The translations under genes and the position numbers were made by a program. A stretch of DNA of 64,000 nt from the NCBI GenBank assembly GCA_018907035.1, contig JACCIC010000036.1, positions 1,595,001 through 1,659,000 of the forward strand. Direction: 5' to 3'. Below, piece after piece: positions 41,101 to 54,500 of this stretch (positions are counted from its first letter, which is position 1; each line of letters opens with the position of its first letter). The notes under the pieces were generated by a model. It had not been told where the DNA came from. It saw nothing but the letters and a program-made list of their open reading frames with translations, and ran no database searches. The DNA comes from Sycobia sp. Sy_11. Lineage: Eukaryota > Arthropoda > Insecta > Hymenoptera > Epichrysomallidae.

Positions 41101-41108
<8 letters not shown>

Positions 41109-41909
41109 AAGAGCGCGTACTTTTTTCTTCAGTCTCTTTTTTTCGCAACCATATCGATCGTATGGCACTATCTATCGAAACAAAAAGTCACGCCATGTCC
41201 GATGGCCTTCGAGTTTTTGTTTTCTTTAAAACAAGTCGACGTCGGCGAACCGAGTTTTCGGGCGGACAATTACGAAATGGCTTGGAGAGGGGGGCAGCAA
41301 AAAGAGGAAGAAAATAATTATAATAAAAGTATGCCCGCGGCAATGTAAAAGCCCGATCACCCCTGTGCGGAAGCGCCAAGCGTCTTGTATAATATCTATT
41401 ATAAGTTTATAAATTTCTATAGCAAATATCGCCTCGATCCAACCATCAAACGCGTATATGAATATATATATATATATATAGGGTTAATCCATCAGGTGCC
41501 TTCACTGCGGCCTTTTGGCGTGGCGTTCGCCATGGCAACGAGTTCGATAACCGTGCGCGCGCGCGCGCGAGCGGCAAAACGCTTTGTTTTGTATTATGTA
41601 TTAATGTAAATGTATACACGCCGTGGATCGTCTCTGGCAGTGAAATGCACGACCAACATTGCTCCTCCATACGAATTTTCTCTCGAATTTCCGTCCATAT
41701 TTAAGGTTTTTCGTTTTCTTTTTTTAAAGATATTTAATATTTAAGATTCTAAGGATCTATGTTGCAAATACAGCTGTGCCTATAGATATACATATGTCCA
41801 TAGATAATAAAAAGTCAAATCAAATTTTCTTCAAAAAGTCTTGCATTTTGTATAAAATATACGATATTTTCATATCCTACGAAACATCGTGATTCGTTTA
41901 TTATCGGAA

Positions 41910-42044
<135 letters not shown>

Positions 42045-43107
42045 TACCCCATATATATATATGGTGTGTACTGTCTCGCGTGCACCGGGCAAAGTTCGAT
42101 CTGTATAATGAAAACCGAACCAGCTACTAGTTTTTGAGCGCCTCGTCGTGCACGTAGCGATAGTCATGAATTATATAAAGACCTAGGTGGCATCCGTAGC
42201 TGGAAATTGCTCATCGGGCGCGGTTCGAAATTTCGCGTCCAGCGTTACGTATATACGTTATACGCGAACGCTCGTGTAATTATCGATATTAGAGCGGGTC
42301 GTAACTTTTACTTCCCCCCCCCCTTCTCTTTCACGTGCCGTTTATAACCTTGATCGACATCGCGGAAGCAGGCAAAAATCCCATCTAAACGGATCGATGG
42401 GAATGGTGTTCCGCCGTATAATAGGCTCTGTCGAGTTGAATCTATTTAAGATTTTGACAGAGGGTGATTTTACCGGATGACTCGTAAATTTAAGCACGTG
42501 AAATTAGCACGAATTAAGCAACAGCAATAATATATATGTATACAATCCGTTTTTTCTCGTCTAATAATTTTCTGCTCCAATTATTCTTATTGTATCACAA
42601 TCTGGCTGGGTAAAATTTCATTGCAAATAGCTTTTGTTGTTAAGAGAAATCAAAGAATTCCAATAGCTGTATACTGAAAAAAATAATTTAGAACATTGTT
42701 TATTTCGGATCGTAATTATGTAAAAGACTGCTTGATATGCGTTAAAATTTATCTTTTATAAAATCCTAATAAATCGTCGGTTTCAAGTATTGATAAGAAA
42801 TTTGATATTATCGGCTTTATGAAAGTATTTTTGGAAAGTCTTTTCATCGGAATAGAATTAAAAGTATCAATTAAATGCTTTTTAATGTAATCTATGTAGG
42901 AGAAATCGATTAAATAATGCACTTGAATGGAATGTTCGAAATGGAAAAGAATTTTTTTTGCTGTTAATAAAAATAATTTTTATGCTGCATCATTATATTA
43001 TTCAGTTACAGATCAAGAGTACTTTCTAATCTAGCCTGAATGATTGCATCAGATAAATATCATAACGTCTAACTTCAGATATGACTATAAAGATTTTTGC
43101 GTATACT

Positions 43108-43134
43108 TATATATATATATATATATATATATAT
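43108..43134. repeat. Short (AT)n microsatellite
   Basis: A perfect array of about 27 bp in AT-rich DNA. Confidence 0.9.
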
Positions 43135-43657
43135 TGCTCTAAAGTGAACTTTTTTTACCATATAGGTATCTATTTGCAATACTTCAATAGCATTTTATAT
43201 AGAAGTTGCGGTATTAGTCAATTAAAACTTTGTATAATATCTAGTAAGAAACATATAAGTAAGTTGAGTTTCATTTTCATAGATTCAGTATGCTTTATTC
43301 TTCCACGACTGAATATTAAGTGTAGTTAATGTGTAAAAGATAGTGATTAAATAATGCTGTTAAATAATAATCCTATTTAATTTTATTATAAATTTTGTCA
43401 ACCATTCCCTTATTTACGTATTCTCTACAACGCTGGCAATATGTAAACTTGGATGACGATTTGAAATTCGAACAACGTTTTCATAATTTTATAACCAATA
43501 GGTCTGAATCGAATTTTAGAAAATATCTCATTTTTACACTTTTTATGAAGTTGCTTGAAAATTTCCAATAATGTAAAGTACACGCAAATCAAAGATATAA
43601 TTAATGAAATCTTGTGCCGATTTCATTTAATATTTATACATATAATATAATTTAACT

Positions 43658-44036
43658 CATAAATATTTTTATCGGTTTTATAGTCTTTATAATATAATAT
43701 ATTAGCTAAAATAATGACAGTCAGACTGTTCTTCTTTATTATTACCCCCGAAGGGGTAATCAGGTTGTCCTTCACTAACATAAAATACAGTTTATTATTT
43801 TTATTATTTTATGTTATTTTATTTTATTTTATTTTATTTTATTTTATTTTATTAATATTTTAGCTTTATTATTTTTAATTGTTAATATAATTTATTGTAG
43901 TAATAAGTTCTATTTCAGATTTTGCGGGGGTGATAATAAAGAAGGACAGTCTCACTGTCATTGTTGTAGTTTAATACATTATAGTATAAAAACTGCAAGA
44001 CCGATAAAAATAGTTATTAATTTAATTCGAAACAGT
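43658..44036. mobile_element. PLE piece B: two inverted terminal arms around an ATTTT-rich core
   Basis: Two arms of about 90 bp face each other. The left arm (about 43658-43750) contains TATTTTTATCGGTTTTATAG, TATTAGCTAAAATAATGACA, GTCAGACTGTTCTTC and ACCCCCG. The right arm (about 43924-44015) is its reverse complement with scattered differences (GCGGGGGTGATAATAAAGAA, GGACAGTCTCACTGTCATT, GCAAGACCGATAAAAATA). The centre holds GTAATCAGGTTGTCC and a (TTTTA)n run. The right half matches piece C. The left arm is the same terminus in the opposite orientation. No RT is present. The junction at 43741-43760 is itself a short palindrome, ATTACCCC-CGAA-GGGGTAAT. Confidence 0.75.
43815..43853. repeat. 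(ATTTT)n microsatellite in PLE piece B
   Basis: About eight ATTTT units at the centre of piece B. A degenerate relative occupies the same place in piece C. Confidence 0.9.
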
Positions 44037-44342
44037 CGCCCTAAGTATCATTTTTAATTTTGCATATAACATAATTTAGAACTAAAGTTCCTTTTCATCG
44101 GTCGGTAAGCAATTGACTTGGTCAGTCCATCAGACGTAAACCATAAAAATATCAATAAATTATAATTTTATGTGAAATGTAAAATACTCTAATATTTAAT
44201 ACAGATATCAAATTTAGAAGAGAAACTGGAACTGCTCAAAATCGAAAATTCCTTCACCGTACTGAAACGGTGAAGTCAACTTGAATATTCCTCTAAACGC
44301 GCCAAATTGTAAACCGCTGCGTAACTATGTGCGAAACGTCGA

Positions 44343-44360
44343 AAGCTTCTATAGAAGCTT
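44343..44360. repeat. Perfect 18-bp palindrome
   Basis: AAGCTTCTATAGAAGCTT is a perfect palindrome of two HindIII-like half units. About 70 bp upstream, TTCACCGT and ACGGTGAA (44253-44274) form an 8-bp inverted repeat around a six-base loop. Confidence 0.8.
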
Positions 44361-44664
44361 ATAAACATTACATTGTGCACAATTTGCTATTAATTTTTTT
44401 AAAAGAATGTCATCAATAAAGATAAGCGCATTTTTTCCCGACTGCCGCGTAAACACGTTTCAAGAGACTCGAATTCCAGCTCGTCGCGCGTTTAGCATTC
44501 TTTATTAAAAAACGCGCGCGGCGAATAATGTAGCCCACCTAAAAAGTGAGGGGAGGGGGGAGAAATTCCCGCTCATTTCAGTGAAAAATCGGACTGCCGC
44601 CACGCGAAAGCGCGACCCGTTCCCCACCGCGCTGTACCTAATATATAACTTTATGTATGTATAT

Positions 44665-44676
<12 letters not shown>

Positions 44677-44749
<73 letters not shown>
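44677..44749. repeat. (AT)n microsatellite
   Basis: A perfect array of 73 bp, the longest AT array here, inside a GC-rich islet. Confidence 0.95.
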
Positions 44750-44750
<1 letters not shown>

Positions 44751-45581
44751 CGAAGCTAGGCCAAACGTTCACGCTTTTTTGCCAACTTATGTATATACTA
44801 CTATTGTTCGTATACGTATTTGCCCGGACGCTCTGCCAGTGTATAGTCCGCGGCTATATTCATTCAAAATTTTCTACAATCGCTCTCCCTGAAAGTGTGA
44901 GACGTTATCTTGGGGGGGGGGGGGAGACGTCGTGGAATTATCAGCGATCATACTCGTTGACAAAGATCGCGCATGCACATAAGTAGAATAATCCTCGGGA
45001 GTGCCCAGGGAATTTTGCGCACGCGCGCGACTCGAGGGCACGATAAAAATGCGCGAAAACAAAACAAGAAATTAAAAAACCGAAATCGCATCGGTCGACT
45101 GAATATGATCGTATCTTTTATTATCACGGGAAAGTTATTATCATATATGCGTTATATGTAATAATTTCCGCGTTGGTCGTTACCATTGTTTATTCTCTTT
45201 TTTTCTTTTTTTTTAAATCTCTGGCAAACAGTTATTCGACGAGATGGTCAAGGCCGGGATATACGGAAAACCGGCCTCCTATTATATGCTCGTAATATAC
45301 AAATTAGATGTAAATTGCGACCGCTACATAGGCGCATTCATAATGAAAATAATAACGTCGATAATTTGTAATTTGCATATAGGTTTTTAGAACCAGCTAC
45401 CTATATACAGCTACGTATACTATAGACGTGCGTTTCATGACGGAGTAAAGCATTATAGATATATATAACAAGTCCGTCCGTTTTTGTTCTTCATCGTATT
45501 TTCGAAAAAATTATATCTGTACTCTATTTCTAGATTAAATCTAGAATACATATCGAGTATTATTCATCTCTATTTACTCTC

Positions 45582-45584
<3 letters not shown>

Positions 45585-45674
<90 letters not shown>
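45585..45674. repeat. Composite (CT)n-(TA)n microsatellite
   Basis: A CT array (45585-45624) followed directly by a TA array (45625-45674). Confidence 0.95.
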
Positions 45675-45677
<3 letters not shown>

Positions 45678-46651
45678 CTTAATACTAAAGGTACGAGACT
45701 CACGCCTTGCACCTATCTATCGGGTCCTTGATCTTGCGTGATGTTTATTTTATGCACTGGACTTAGCAATCTATAGAAAGCCATCTATTTGGGTTAATAG
45801 GTAGGGGTCTTTTAAAGCTTTTCTCCTTGATTTACTTTTTGTGGTTGAAGTTTTTTTTTGTTTCAATCTCCGAACCCAATTACGATCTCGAGCTAAATAT
45901 TTCCATTTCTTCCCATTAAAACTATACTGCAGGTTCGCGGAAGAACACTGGATCGAAAAAAGGGAAAAAATTGTTGCAGATTTCAACAACGAACAACCAC
46001 CATGGAATATAATACAGACATATTAAAACGTCGACTTACACACACGCACACATACACACACACATATATATATAGTTTTCCGTTCGTTTGAAACTCCGGG
46101 CGTCGAATGAAGACTTATCTAACAAGTAAAACTTACCGATTCTTGCCGATTCCAGGCACGCACTTTTAACTACTTCGCTCGCGCGAAATAAAAATGCGAC
46201 CGCACCAGTAGATGTCAGATAGATGTATAGATATACCTATGACTGAGGCAGCCGTGAATTAGCGCAAAGTCCCGCGAACACGCCAATCGGATTGTATGTA
46301 TTTCCTTACGAGACGCGCCGCGGTGCCGATCGCCGCGTCCGAAATTCCGCGTGGCAATGCGCTCTTTGAACAACAATAGCGACGACGACGACGACGTCGA
46401 TGAGGACGACGATAATAATAACAGGAAACACCGGGTGGCACACACACACGCGAACACAAAAGCACACGCGGGGTTACTCTCTACCTCTCTCTCTCTCTCT
46501 CTCTCCTCCGTGCACGGCTCGCACCTGACTGACTGATGCGGTCTACTATCTATACTGGCGTACGGAGCGCGGATACGCGTGAGGTGCCCCTGCCGATGCC
46601 CCCTTCTCCCGTCTGCGCACTGACGGCGAGGACTTACACACGAAATCGACA

Positions 46652-46656
<5 letters not shown>

Positions 46657-46701
<45 letters not shown>
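46657..46701. repeat. (TA)n microsatellite
   Basis: A perfect array of 45 bp inside a CpG-rich block. Confidence 0.95.
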
Positions 46702-46706
<5 letters not shown>

Positions 46707-46855
46707 TATAATGTATATGTATATTACAACCTATGGCGAGAATGGCCGGCCGGCCGGCCGCGCGCGCCAGTATTTGTGCATATGTGACACGCACGTATGA
46801 TTGGGTGTGTATAGTGTACCGTCATCGCCATTGGGGTCACTACCTTATGTGTTCG

Positions 46856-46859
<4 letters not shown>

Positions 46860-46910
<51 letters not shown>
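46860..46910. repeat. (TA)n microsatellite
   Basis: A perfect array of 51 bp inside the same CpG-rich block, followed by GCGATCGATCGATCGATTGG. Confidence 0.95.
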
Positions 46911-46911
<1 letters not shown>

Positions 46912-47040
46912 GGGGGAGCGAAGCGATCGATCGATCGATTGGCGACCCCATATGAAAGCGCGGACCACGGAGAGCGACCTATTCAGGAAAAACCGGCGAC
47001 TATATACGTAAGTAATACATACAGTCGCGTAGACTGCTTG

Positions 47041-47130
47041 GACAGACAGAGAAAGAGAGATAGTGAGAGAAAGAGAGAGAGAGAGAGAGCGAGAGCGAGA
47101 GAGAGAGAGAGAGAGAGAGAAGGAGGGAGA
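47041..47130. repeat. (GA)n microsatellite, interrupted
   Basis: A GA array with AAAG, TAGT and GCGA interruptions. Both strands read as low-complexity S/L or R/E. Confidence 0.93.
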
Positions 47131-48398
47131 GCACCGTGAAAGAGAGGTCGGGGTGGGGGGAGGTAATGCTTGGAATGCAGGTGCGATGGGCTCGCTCGCG
47201 ACCTAGCGGTACAATCCTGCGGGGCTCGATTCTTTTTTTTTTTATATATAAATACGCATATACGGGTTTTTGACCTGCTTCGTCGGGGAACGCGAAACGC
47301 GCGCGACTCAAAATCGCGCCGTTGTCCAGTTTCGCGCAATTGTCGCCAGGTTCTCTTTGGCAAAACTTTCATTAGACTTGAACGGATTGCCAATAGTCCC
47401 AATACTCAATGCACTTTAACGTTTCCAGTGCCTATAATAATATATAAATACAAGGAAGTTACGACTGAAAATACTTTTGGAAGAAAGGTTTACAGCGTGG
47501 GTGTAACCGATGAACGTTAAAATCTGGAACGTTAAAAAATGCAGCTTTGCTTCAGTCCTAATCGTTAATATTTAAAATTGTACTATCCGTTACTAAGATC
47601 ATAAATTCATCTGACATACGACTTATTTACTCATTGCGACAATTTAATAGTAGTATTATATTTATAATATAAGTTTAATAGTATCAATCATCTTTTGATA
47701 AATACAATTTATTTCTAATCTTTTATTTAATCCGTTAAATCCATTTTATATTTTTAAGTCTCTTTTTATACGTATCTATATATTTAGAAAAGAATCCAAA
47801 TTGCTTTCTTTTAATGTATAATATTTGTCATATTCTGCAGTAGTGGTCATTAGTATTCGTAGTGGTCATTATTCTTTAGAGTAATATTAGGACGTAATAT
47901 TATTAATATTTTCTACGAGTACAAAATAGATCAGTTTCATTGATAAGTAATTTCTTTTTTGTTACTTTCTTTTATATCTATATAGAAATTGATCATGTAC
48001 AGGCCTATATACTAATTAGGTCAGCTAATTTTACTATGTCAAATGTTTATTCTGAAAACTTTTAGCTGGCGGTACCCGTAACCCAGCCTGAATATATAAA
48101 TCAAAGAAATATATACTTGTCAGATGCCAAACATTAATACGTATATAGGATAGATTCTTGATATTCTAATAATAATTATATGTGTGGGGGGGTGTTATTG
48201 TTCTATGTGCAAAACTGACGTTACTTCCTTAATAATTAAATCTATACAATTAATATCAATTTATTTACACTTAGACTGGAATCAACTATAACATAAATGT
48301 TTGATTTAGTATTATTATTCATTGCAGTTAAATATATAACAAATAATTTAATTGAACATACAGATCTAGTGTCTAAACCCACTTTTGAGAATATTTTA

Positions 48399-48400
<2 letters not shown>

Positions 48401-48457
<57 letters not shown>
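48401..48457. repeat. (CT)n microsatellite
   Basis: A perfect array of about 57 bp. Confidence 0.95.
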
Positions 48458-48461
<4 letters not shown>

Positions 48462-49848
48462 CATTATATTATAGTGCATTATAAATAATAAACTTTGTAA
48501 TCGGCTTAAAACTGCCGCAAACTTGGAAACTAACAAATAACCTCTGGTATGTATATAAATATATATATATAGGTCTCGTTATTGCTTGTAAGTATCTCGT
48601 AAGTATCTATTTTCAATAGAACACAGGTGCATCGTACATTGCACATAGTTGAGGCAACAGGCAATAGAGGCCGTTAACATGCAAATGTCTGTAGCGGCTG
48701 ATCGATATATGCTACTCGGATGATAATATAGTCAGTTGTAGGTAAATTATCATCCATTAATAAAAAAACATTTTTGAATACAAAACTGCATGCTATAATA
48801 AATATTTTTTATTAAATTTCTACTCGGGCAAATATATAAAGTCTTTCAAATTAATGATCTCTGGCGCAATAATTCTCCTATTACGATCGACCAGTATCGA
48901 ATTCGAATTTTAGCACTTCGATTTCAGATTGAAAATTTGATAAAATCGCATTGAATGATATTGTTTCTGTAATAATTTTCAACAATCATTTTCGCTTTGT
49001 GCACGTCGTATCTGTAGATTAGGATTTTGTTTAATTAATTTTTTTGAATCAGAAGTTTTGTTCGGGAACAAAAGCCTTTTGGCCTAGTTAACTTATAGAA
49101 GTTTTGTGTTAGTGAAAAGAAACTATATACATGTGCGATCATTGTCAGTAGTAACAGGAAAAATTATGTAGACGAGATTATTATTAAAAAAAACGAAGAA
49201 AAAGAAAATGGATGCATGGAAATGGAAATGGAAAAGAGGAATTCTATAAATGTGAGTACAGTCCCACAGAATATCATAGGACAAATAAATGATTCTAAAG
49301 GAAGATTGAGAAAAAATACATGAGAATATGCTGTAAGGTTTCTACAAGATTTCTATATAAATATTCAAAAATTATAATAAAATAACAAATGGTTCGAAAT
49401 TTTCTAAAAACAATTAAAAAGATTTTAAATAACTTCAAGTGCATTTATATTACAAAATATTGTATAATCCTTGCACAAAAATCGTGGAATGTAAGGATTT
49501 TAAAAATATCTCTAAATCAATGCTCGGGATAATAAACTTCTTTGCATAGAATTCGTTTGGACGTCTTTTTAAATTATTACATGTATCCTATATTTTTTTA
49601 TGATTTTTCTAAACTTACGGCCAATACTTGTAGAAGGCTTTCTTCAAATTCTTGAAGACATAATTTTTATATTGTTACAGGAAAGCCCTGTAATGACTTT
49701 TGGGTCGGTCATTAATTATCCTTTCAGAAATAATACTAGAATCGTTACAAATTTTATATGTTCCTTTTTTGCTATTATGAAAGAATACTTTAGGAAATTT
49801 TTTTCTGTATTGTGTGAAATAATAATACCTGGTCTTGCATTTGATAAA

Positions 49849-49871
49849 AGAGAGAGCAAGAGAGAGAGAGA

Positions 49872-49915
<44 letters not shown>

Positions 49916-49917
49916 GA
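49849..49917. repeat. (AG)n microsatellite, interrupted
   Basis: An AG array with CAAG and GTGAG interruptions. Confidence 0.93.
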
Positions 49918-50522
49918 TTATCAAAATATTTTTTTTGAAATATTACTTGTAAGATTAAGTGAAACAAGGGAAACATTTTCCTCTGTTTTACTGAAAAGGA
50001 TCTCTCAGAATCTTGTCTCATAACAATTCTGTAAAAATGCCAGAAGGCTTTTTGATGAAAAAAAGACACTAGAGTAATTCAGAATCCTCGTGTGGTATGT
50101 ATTTTTAAAGGTTCTAATCCTCTCTTACAATCCTTTCAGAAATCTGAAAGCGCGTTCGCTTATACAAACACATATTTTGCTTGATGCTTAATTAAAATGG
50201 GAGTTACACTGGAGATAATAAAACGACACTAATTATTTTCTCATATTATTTAACGAATGTTGAGAAATATAATTAATTTATGAAAGTTTAATAGAGCTTT
50301 TTAAAAACATATAGAATTTGTTTCATTTAAATATATTTAAACCAAATCGCAAATGTAAATTAAGTTATGAAAAATTATAATTGATAGATGAATAATTTCT
50401 CCGAACTCCATTATATAGGGCAGCCCCATTATTCCCATGCAAAATTAATCAATATGTTTAGGGTCGCCAAAAGTTATTATTAACCATATATATTCCCTCA
50501 TATTTTCCTTTACAACAAGACA

Positions 50523-50524
<2 letters not shown>

Positions 50525-50581
<57 letters not shown>
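50525..50581. repeat. (CT)n microsatellite
   Basis: A near-perfect TC array of 57 bp, only four bases from the GT/G-quadruplex tract to its right. Confidence 0.95.
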
Positions 50582-50584
<3 letters not shown>

Positions 50585-50630
50585 GGTGTGTATGCATGTG
50601 TGTGTGTGTGTGTGTGTGTGCGTGTGTGTG

Positions 50631-50706
<76 letters not shown>

Positions 50707-50731
50707 TGGGTGTGGGTGTGGGTGTGTGTGC
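50585..50731. repeat. (GT)n array ending in a (GGGTGT)n tract
   Basis: A GT array with a few CGTG interruptions spans about 50593-50701. It passes into GGGTGTGGGTGTGGGTGTGGG at 50702-50722, four G3 runs with three-base loops, a canonical G-quadruplex pattern on the + strand. A (CT)n array directly precedes it. Confidence 0.9.
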
Positions 50732-53429
50732 CGTGTAAACTTTTATGCCCTGAAGAAAAAAAAATAGTGCGAGGCCCTCTCTCTCCCTCTTCCCTCCTCT
50801 CTCTATCTCTCACTGTCACAGAATGCTCTCTTTGGCGCATGTGCGAAAATTCAACCGTGGGAGCGCGCGCAACTCCGCTGCAGAAGCGCGCGCGCGGGGA
50901 CTTAAATCGGAAGATGCGCGACCCACCAGTCGGTTGGCCAATCTATAGCGAGGAGGGTTATACTCGGTTTAAATATCGGCGAGCCTGACAAAGCGTGGCC
51001 GAACGCGATATACAGCGTCCTGCTTCTCAACTATATATGTACATATATAATATCGGATGTTCAGTGTAGGGTGCAGCTCCGGTCCAGCAGTTTTACATAT
51101 ATAGATATACATTATAGTAGACGTATATATTGGAAAGCGGTCGTCATGTCTTTTTTTGTCTGCTGCTTTCGAAGGGTGAGTCGTGGAGTTTTTTTCTAGA
51201 TTTTTTTGTTTCATTTTCCAACTTTATCAGTCACGTTCAAAGGAACTGACGATAATAATGCCATTGACCTATTGGATTTTCGTTCTATAATAAAATATTA
51301 TTTTCCATACGTTGTATGTTTAATTCTAAACAAATTTATAGAAAACTGTGTAGGTACTCTATGAATACAAATCAGTAAGAAATCAGTGATCTTCTCGAAA
51401 AGAAGGACTACAAATATATATGAAAAAAAAGTGTTTTTTACCCACCATTAATAAATGGTAGAGTTTCATAATAATAATGCAAGCGTTGAATAATTTTCCG
51501 TTTACAATAACATCTGTCCGTGTAGAAAAATAACTTTGCTATATGTATTTTAAGTCAGAGAACAGTCCTTGAAAAGTAATTCAATTAAATGAAACCACAA
51601 AAAATGCCTATTTTAAAAGAAAATTTATCTGAAAACACTTGAAAAGTTTGACAATTCCCATGCATAACACAGACGACCATATTATTTTATGTATGAACTA
51701 AAGAATTTTACAGTACGCATTCCAATGCAATATTTTCTTATCGTAGTTAATTTAAATAAACTTTTTTCATTTCCGTATCCAGTATTCTGATTCGAAGATG
51801 AGATTATCAGTCATCTTACTGACGAGCTCAAAACAGTTATTTATCAGTTTCTTTGAAACGGAATTTTTTCAGTAAACGACTTCTAAAGTAAAAGTCGTAA
51901 AATATCAGCGTAATCGTCAAGACTGATCGATAATATACATCGTATTTGTGTAATGTCTCGAAGTATACTATATATATTTTTTCATTTTTCAAAATTTTTG
52001 TAATTTTTTAAATTATGATTAATCAACGTTTTTGGAAAATACCAAATGATACTTCATACTCACATCTTAACATTTCGCATAAATGAAACTAAAGTAATTT
52101 TGCAACAATTAATGGTTTTAATAGATTAATTGTTCGATCTGTTTGTGTATTCGGAAAGCGTATTGTTTTGGCGCTTTGGTGCTTCGATCGTCGATGATTT
52201 TTCGATTGAAATTTTGAGATTTTAAAATCGTTCGAGTTTAAGTCATTCAAAATGATTAATAAAAAATTTCAGCAAGAAGGTTCGTATTGATTTTCCTAAA
52301 AATCTTAATTAATTACGATTTTCCAAATAGTTAAATTTGCTTAAAAGTGGCAAAAATTTGAATTTCGAAAAATCATCAAAATCCTTAAATATATTTCATT
52401 ATAGATGGACATTTGAAATTCGTTTTGCTTAAAGGATCTTGAAGATCGCATTGCGTGTGTCAACATACGCGTAAGAAAGGCATAAATTTTTTTAATTGAA
52501 ACGAGAATTCACCCAGCGTCGGGATCATAATGCGTACGATCGGTAGTTTATCGTGCCACGTGAATAGAATTTTTCACAGTTTAAATAGTTGCCCTCTCAT
52601 ATACTGATTATAGTTATACGTATGAATATATCCGACATAAGTATACTACAACAAATCTTAGTCTTCCAAGGGTCTCGAGAGAAGTCCTGTTAGGGTCCAG
52701 ATCCGAAATCGGCGATGTTATTTTTGAGTAAATAATAGTTACCTGGTTTTCAGTGAAATGTTAAGTATGAATTAAATATAGATCGAAGGGATAGCATTGT
52801 ATTTTTAAATTGCCACGTAAGATTATATCCATAGGGGTGGGAAGAAAAAGGCGCGATGACATGTTATAAATTACAAAATACCATATTCGACTTCAATATT
52901 AATAATATTGATTCGTCAGTATACCGGCAGTGTGTAGAGGGACAGAGCGTATTGCATACCGGGCGAATAAAGCTTTTCAAAGCGTACGCGCTCTATTTTA
53001 TAGCGACAACGACAAAAAAAATGCGGAAGGCTGATAAGAGCATTCGATCTCTTGGCGCTTTCATTAGTTCCATTCAATGCGTATTACACGACTTGTTCCG
53101 CGCATGCATATGCTTTAAATCTGCTTAATATCACGCTGGCTGAAATTTTTCCCAGTCTCGTAAAGAGAGGAGAGCGAGGGATCTTTAATACGATTGAAAT
53201 TCTTGTTAAATTTTATATGGGATCAATAGCTTTGAATATATTTCAGTCGATCTTTTCTCGCTGCAGAAATGTCGAAAGAGATATATTTAGACACACAATT
53301 TGTTTTCTTTCAACATTTTTAAGGACCTGTATTTTCTAGTCAAATAGGTAAAAGTAAAATTAATTATTGTAAATTATTAGAATACTAAGCCAAGATATAG
53401 TTTTTAATATTAAGCCAGTATTTTCCGCT

Positions 53430-53433
<4 letters not shown>

Positions 53434-53487
<54 letters not shown>
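53434..53487. repeat. (AT)n microsatellite
   Basis: A perfect array of 54 bp. Confidence 0.95.
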
Positions 53488-53493
<6 letters not shown>

Positions 53494-54132
53494 CACATAT
53501 TCTTTGATATCATGAAAAACATCCACAGTAGACTTCGAATCACGGTTGACTGTTTCGTAAAACTATTAATATACGTACAGATAAAAAGAAATATTTTTTA
53601 ACGTTACTATACTTACGGCAAGCGCTACATCAGGCATAAAGTGCTGTTCGAGCACTTTTTGATGTTTTGAAAACGCGAACAATATAAAAACGCTTTTGAT
53701 TATACAGTTTAGCTTTCGATTTTATAGTCCCAGTTATGTGTTTACGGAGCCATAATTACGTATAACCGAAATTCATATTACAGCTCCCATATTTTCACGA
53801 CGTTACTCGAATTTTACTTATATATCTTTACTGTTATAATTTTTTAATTTTAATTATGATTTTACGTATATGAATCAATAATAGTTTCAAAGCATTAATA
53901 CCATATGAAATCAGATTGCTATAAATTTAATACTATTCTTAAGAAATAAGCAGCGTGAACAACGAAGAACTTAGAAAATTCTGGATGTACGTCACTCAAC
54001 TTAGTTGGTTCCAATCTTCTTACATGCAAATCCCGTTCTGCTCAAATAATTAAATCATCGGTGTACATAAAATTTATCAAATCTGATGTTATATAAAAAC
54101 GTTTAAGGCACGTTTAAGGCAAAACATATATG

Positions 54133-54133
<1 letters not shown>

Positions 54134-54180
<47 letters not shown>
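54134..54180. repeat. (AT)n microsatellite
   Basis: A perfect array of about 47 bp, preceded by a doubled CGTTTAAGGCA (54101-54122). Confidence 0.95.
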
Positions 54181-54182
<2 letters not shown>

Positions 54183-54436
54183 TAGAAGGACAACAGAAGG
54201 AGGGATAGCACCTGAAAATACCTGTCGACTCGGTACATTATGTATCGCACCCCTACCATTGATCTGTCATAATCGCCGCGTAAATGTGGGTCTGGCCTCG
54301 GACAATTAATTTTTTTTTCTGATATTTTACATTTCTAAGAATGGAAAAGATGAATATGTAGAGGAGGGCATTGGTAGAAAGAAACAGTATACGATATAAA
54401 CACGAGTATCTTGGTTGCTAACGTTGCAATTGTGCA

Positions 54437-54442
<6 letters not shown>

Positions 54443-54497
<55 letters not shown>
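54443..54497. repeat. (TA)n microsatellite
   Basis: A perfect array of 55 bp. Confidence 0.95.

Positions 54498-54500
<3 letters not shown>

Larger units (their letters stand above)
44037..47420. other. CpG-rich blocks with embedded arrays, possible promoter region
   Basis: GC-rich at 44450-45080 and 46080-47350, with AT-rich DNA between. It contains a run of 12 G at about 44913, (GAC)n at about 46381-46410, GGCCGGCCGGCCGGCC at 46744-46760 and GATCGATCGATC near 46926. Open frames across it are low complexity. A promoter or first-exon role for an unseen gene is possible but unproven. Confidence 0.35.

Noticed and set aside
44341..44360. Heat-shock element
   Set aside because: The GAA and TTC units are not spaced as contiguous nGAAn pentamers, so it is only a palindrome.
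46351..46536. Frame with an aspartate-rich run (NNNSDDDDDVDEDDDNNN) as an acidic protein
   Set aside because: It is a translated (GAC)n/(AAT)n repeat followed by TC array sequence, with no splice context or domain.
49600..49938. A 112-codon + frame as a gene
   Set aside because: The right third is a translated AG array, the rest is hydrophobic AT-rich sequence, and no family is recognised.
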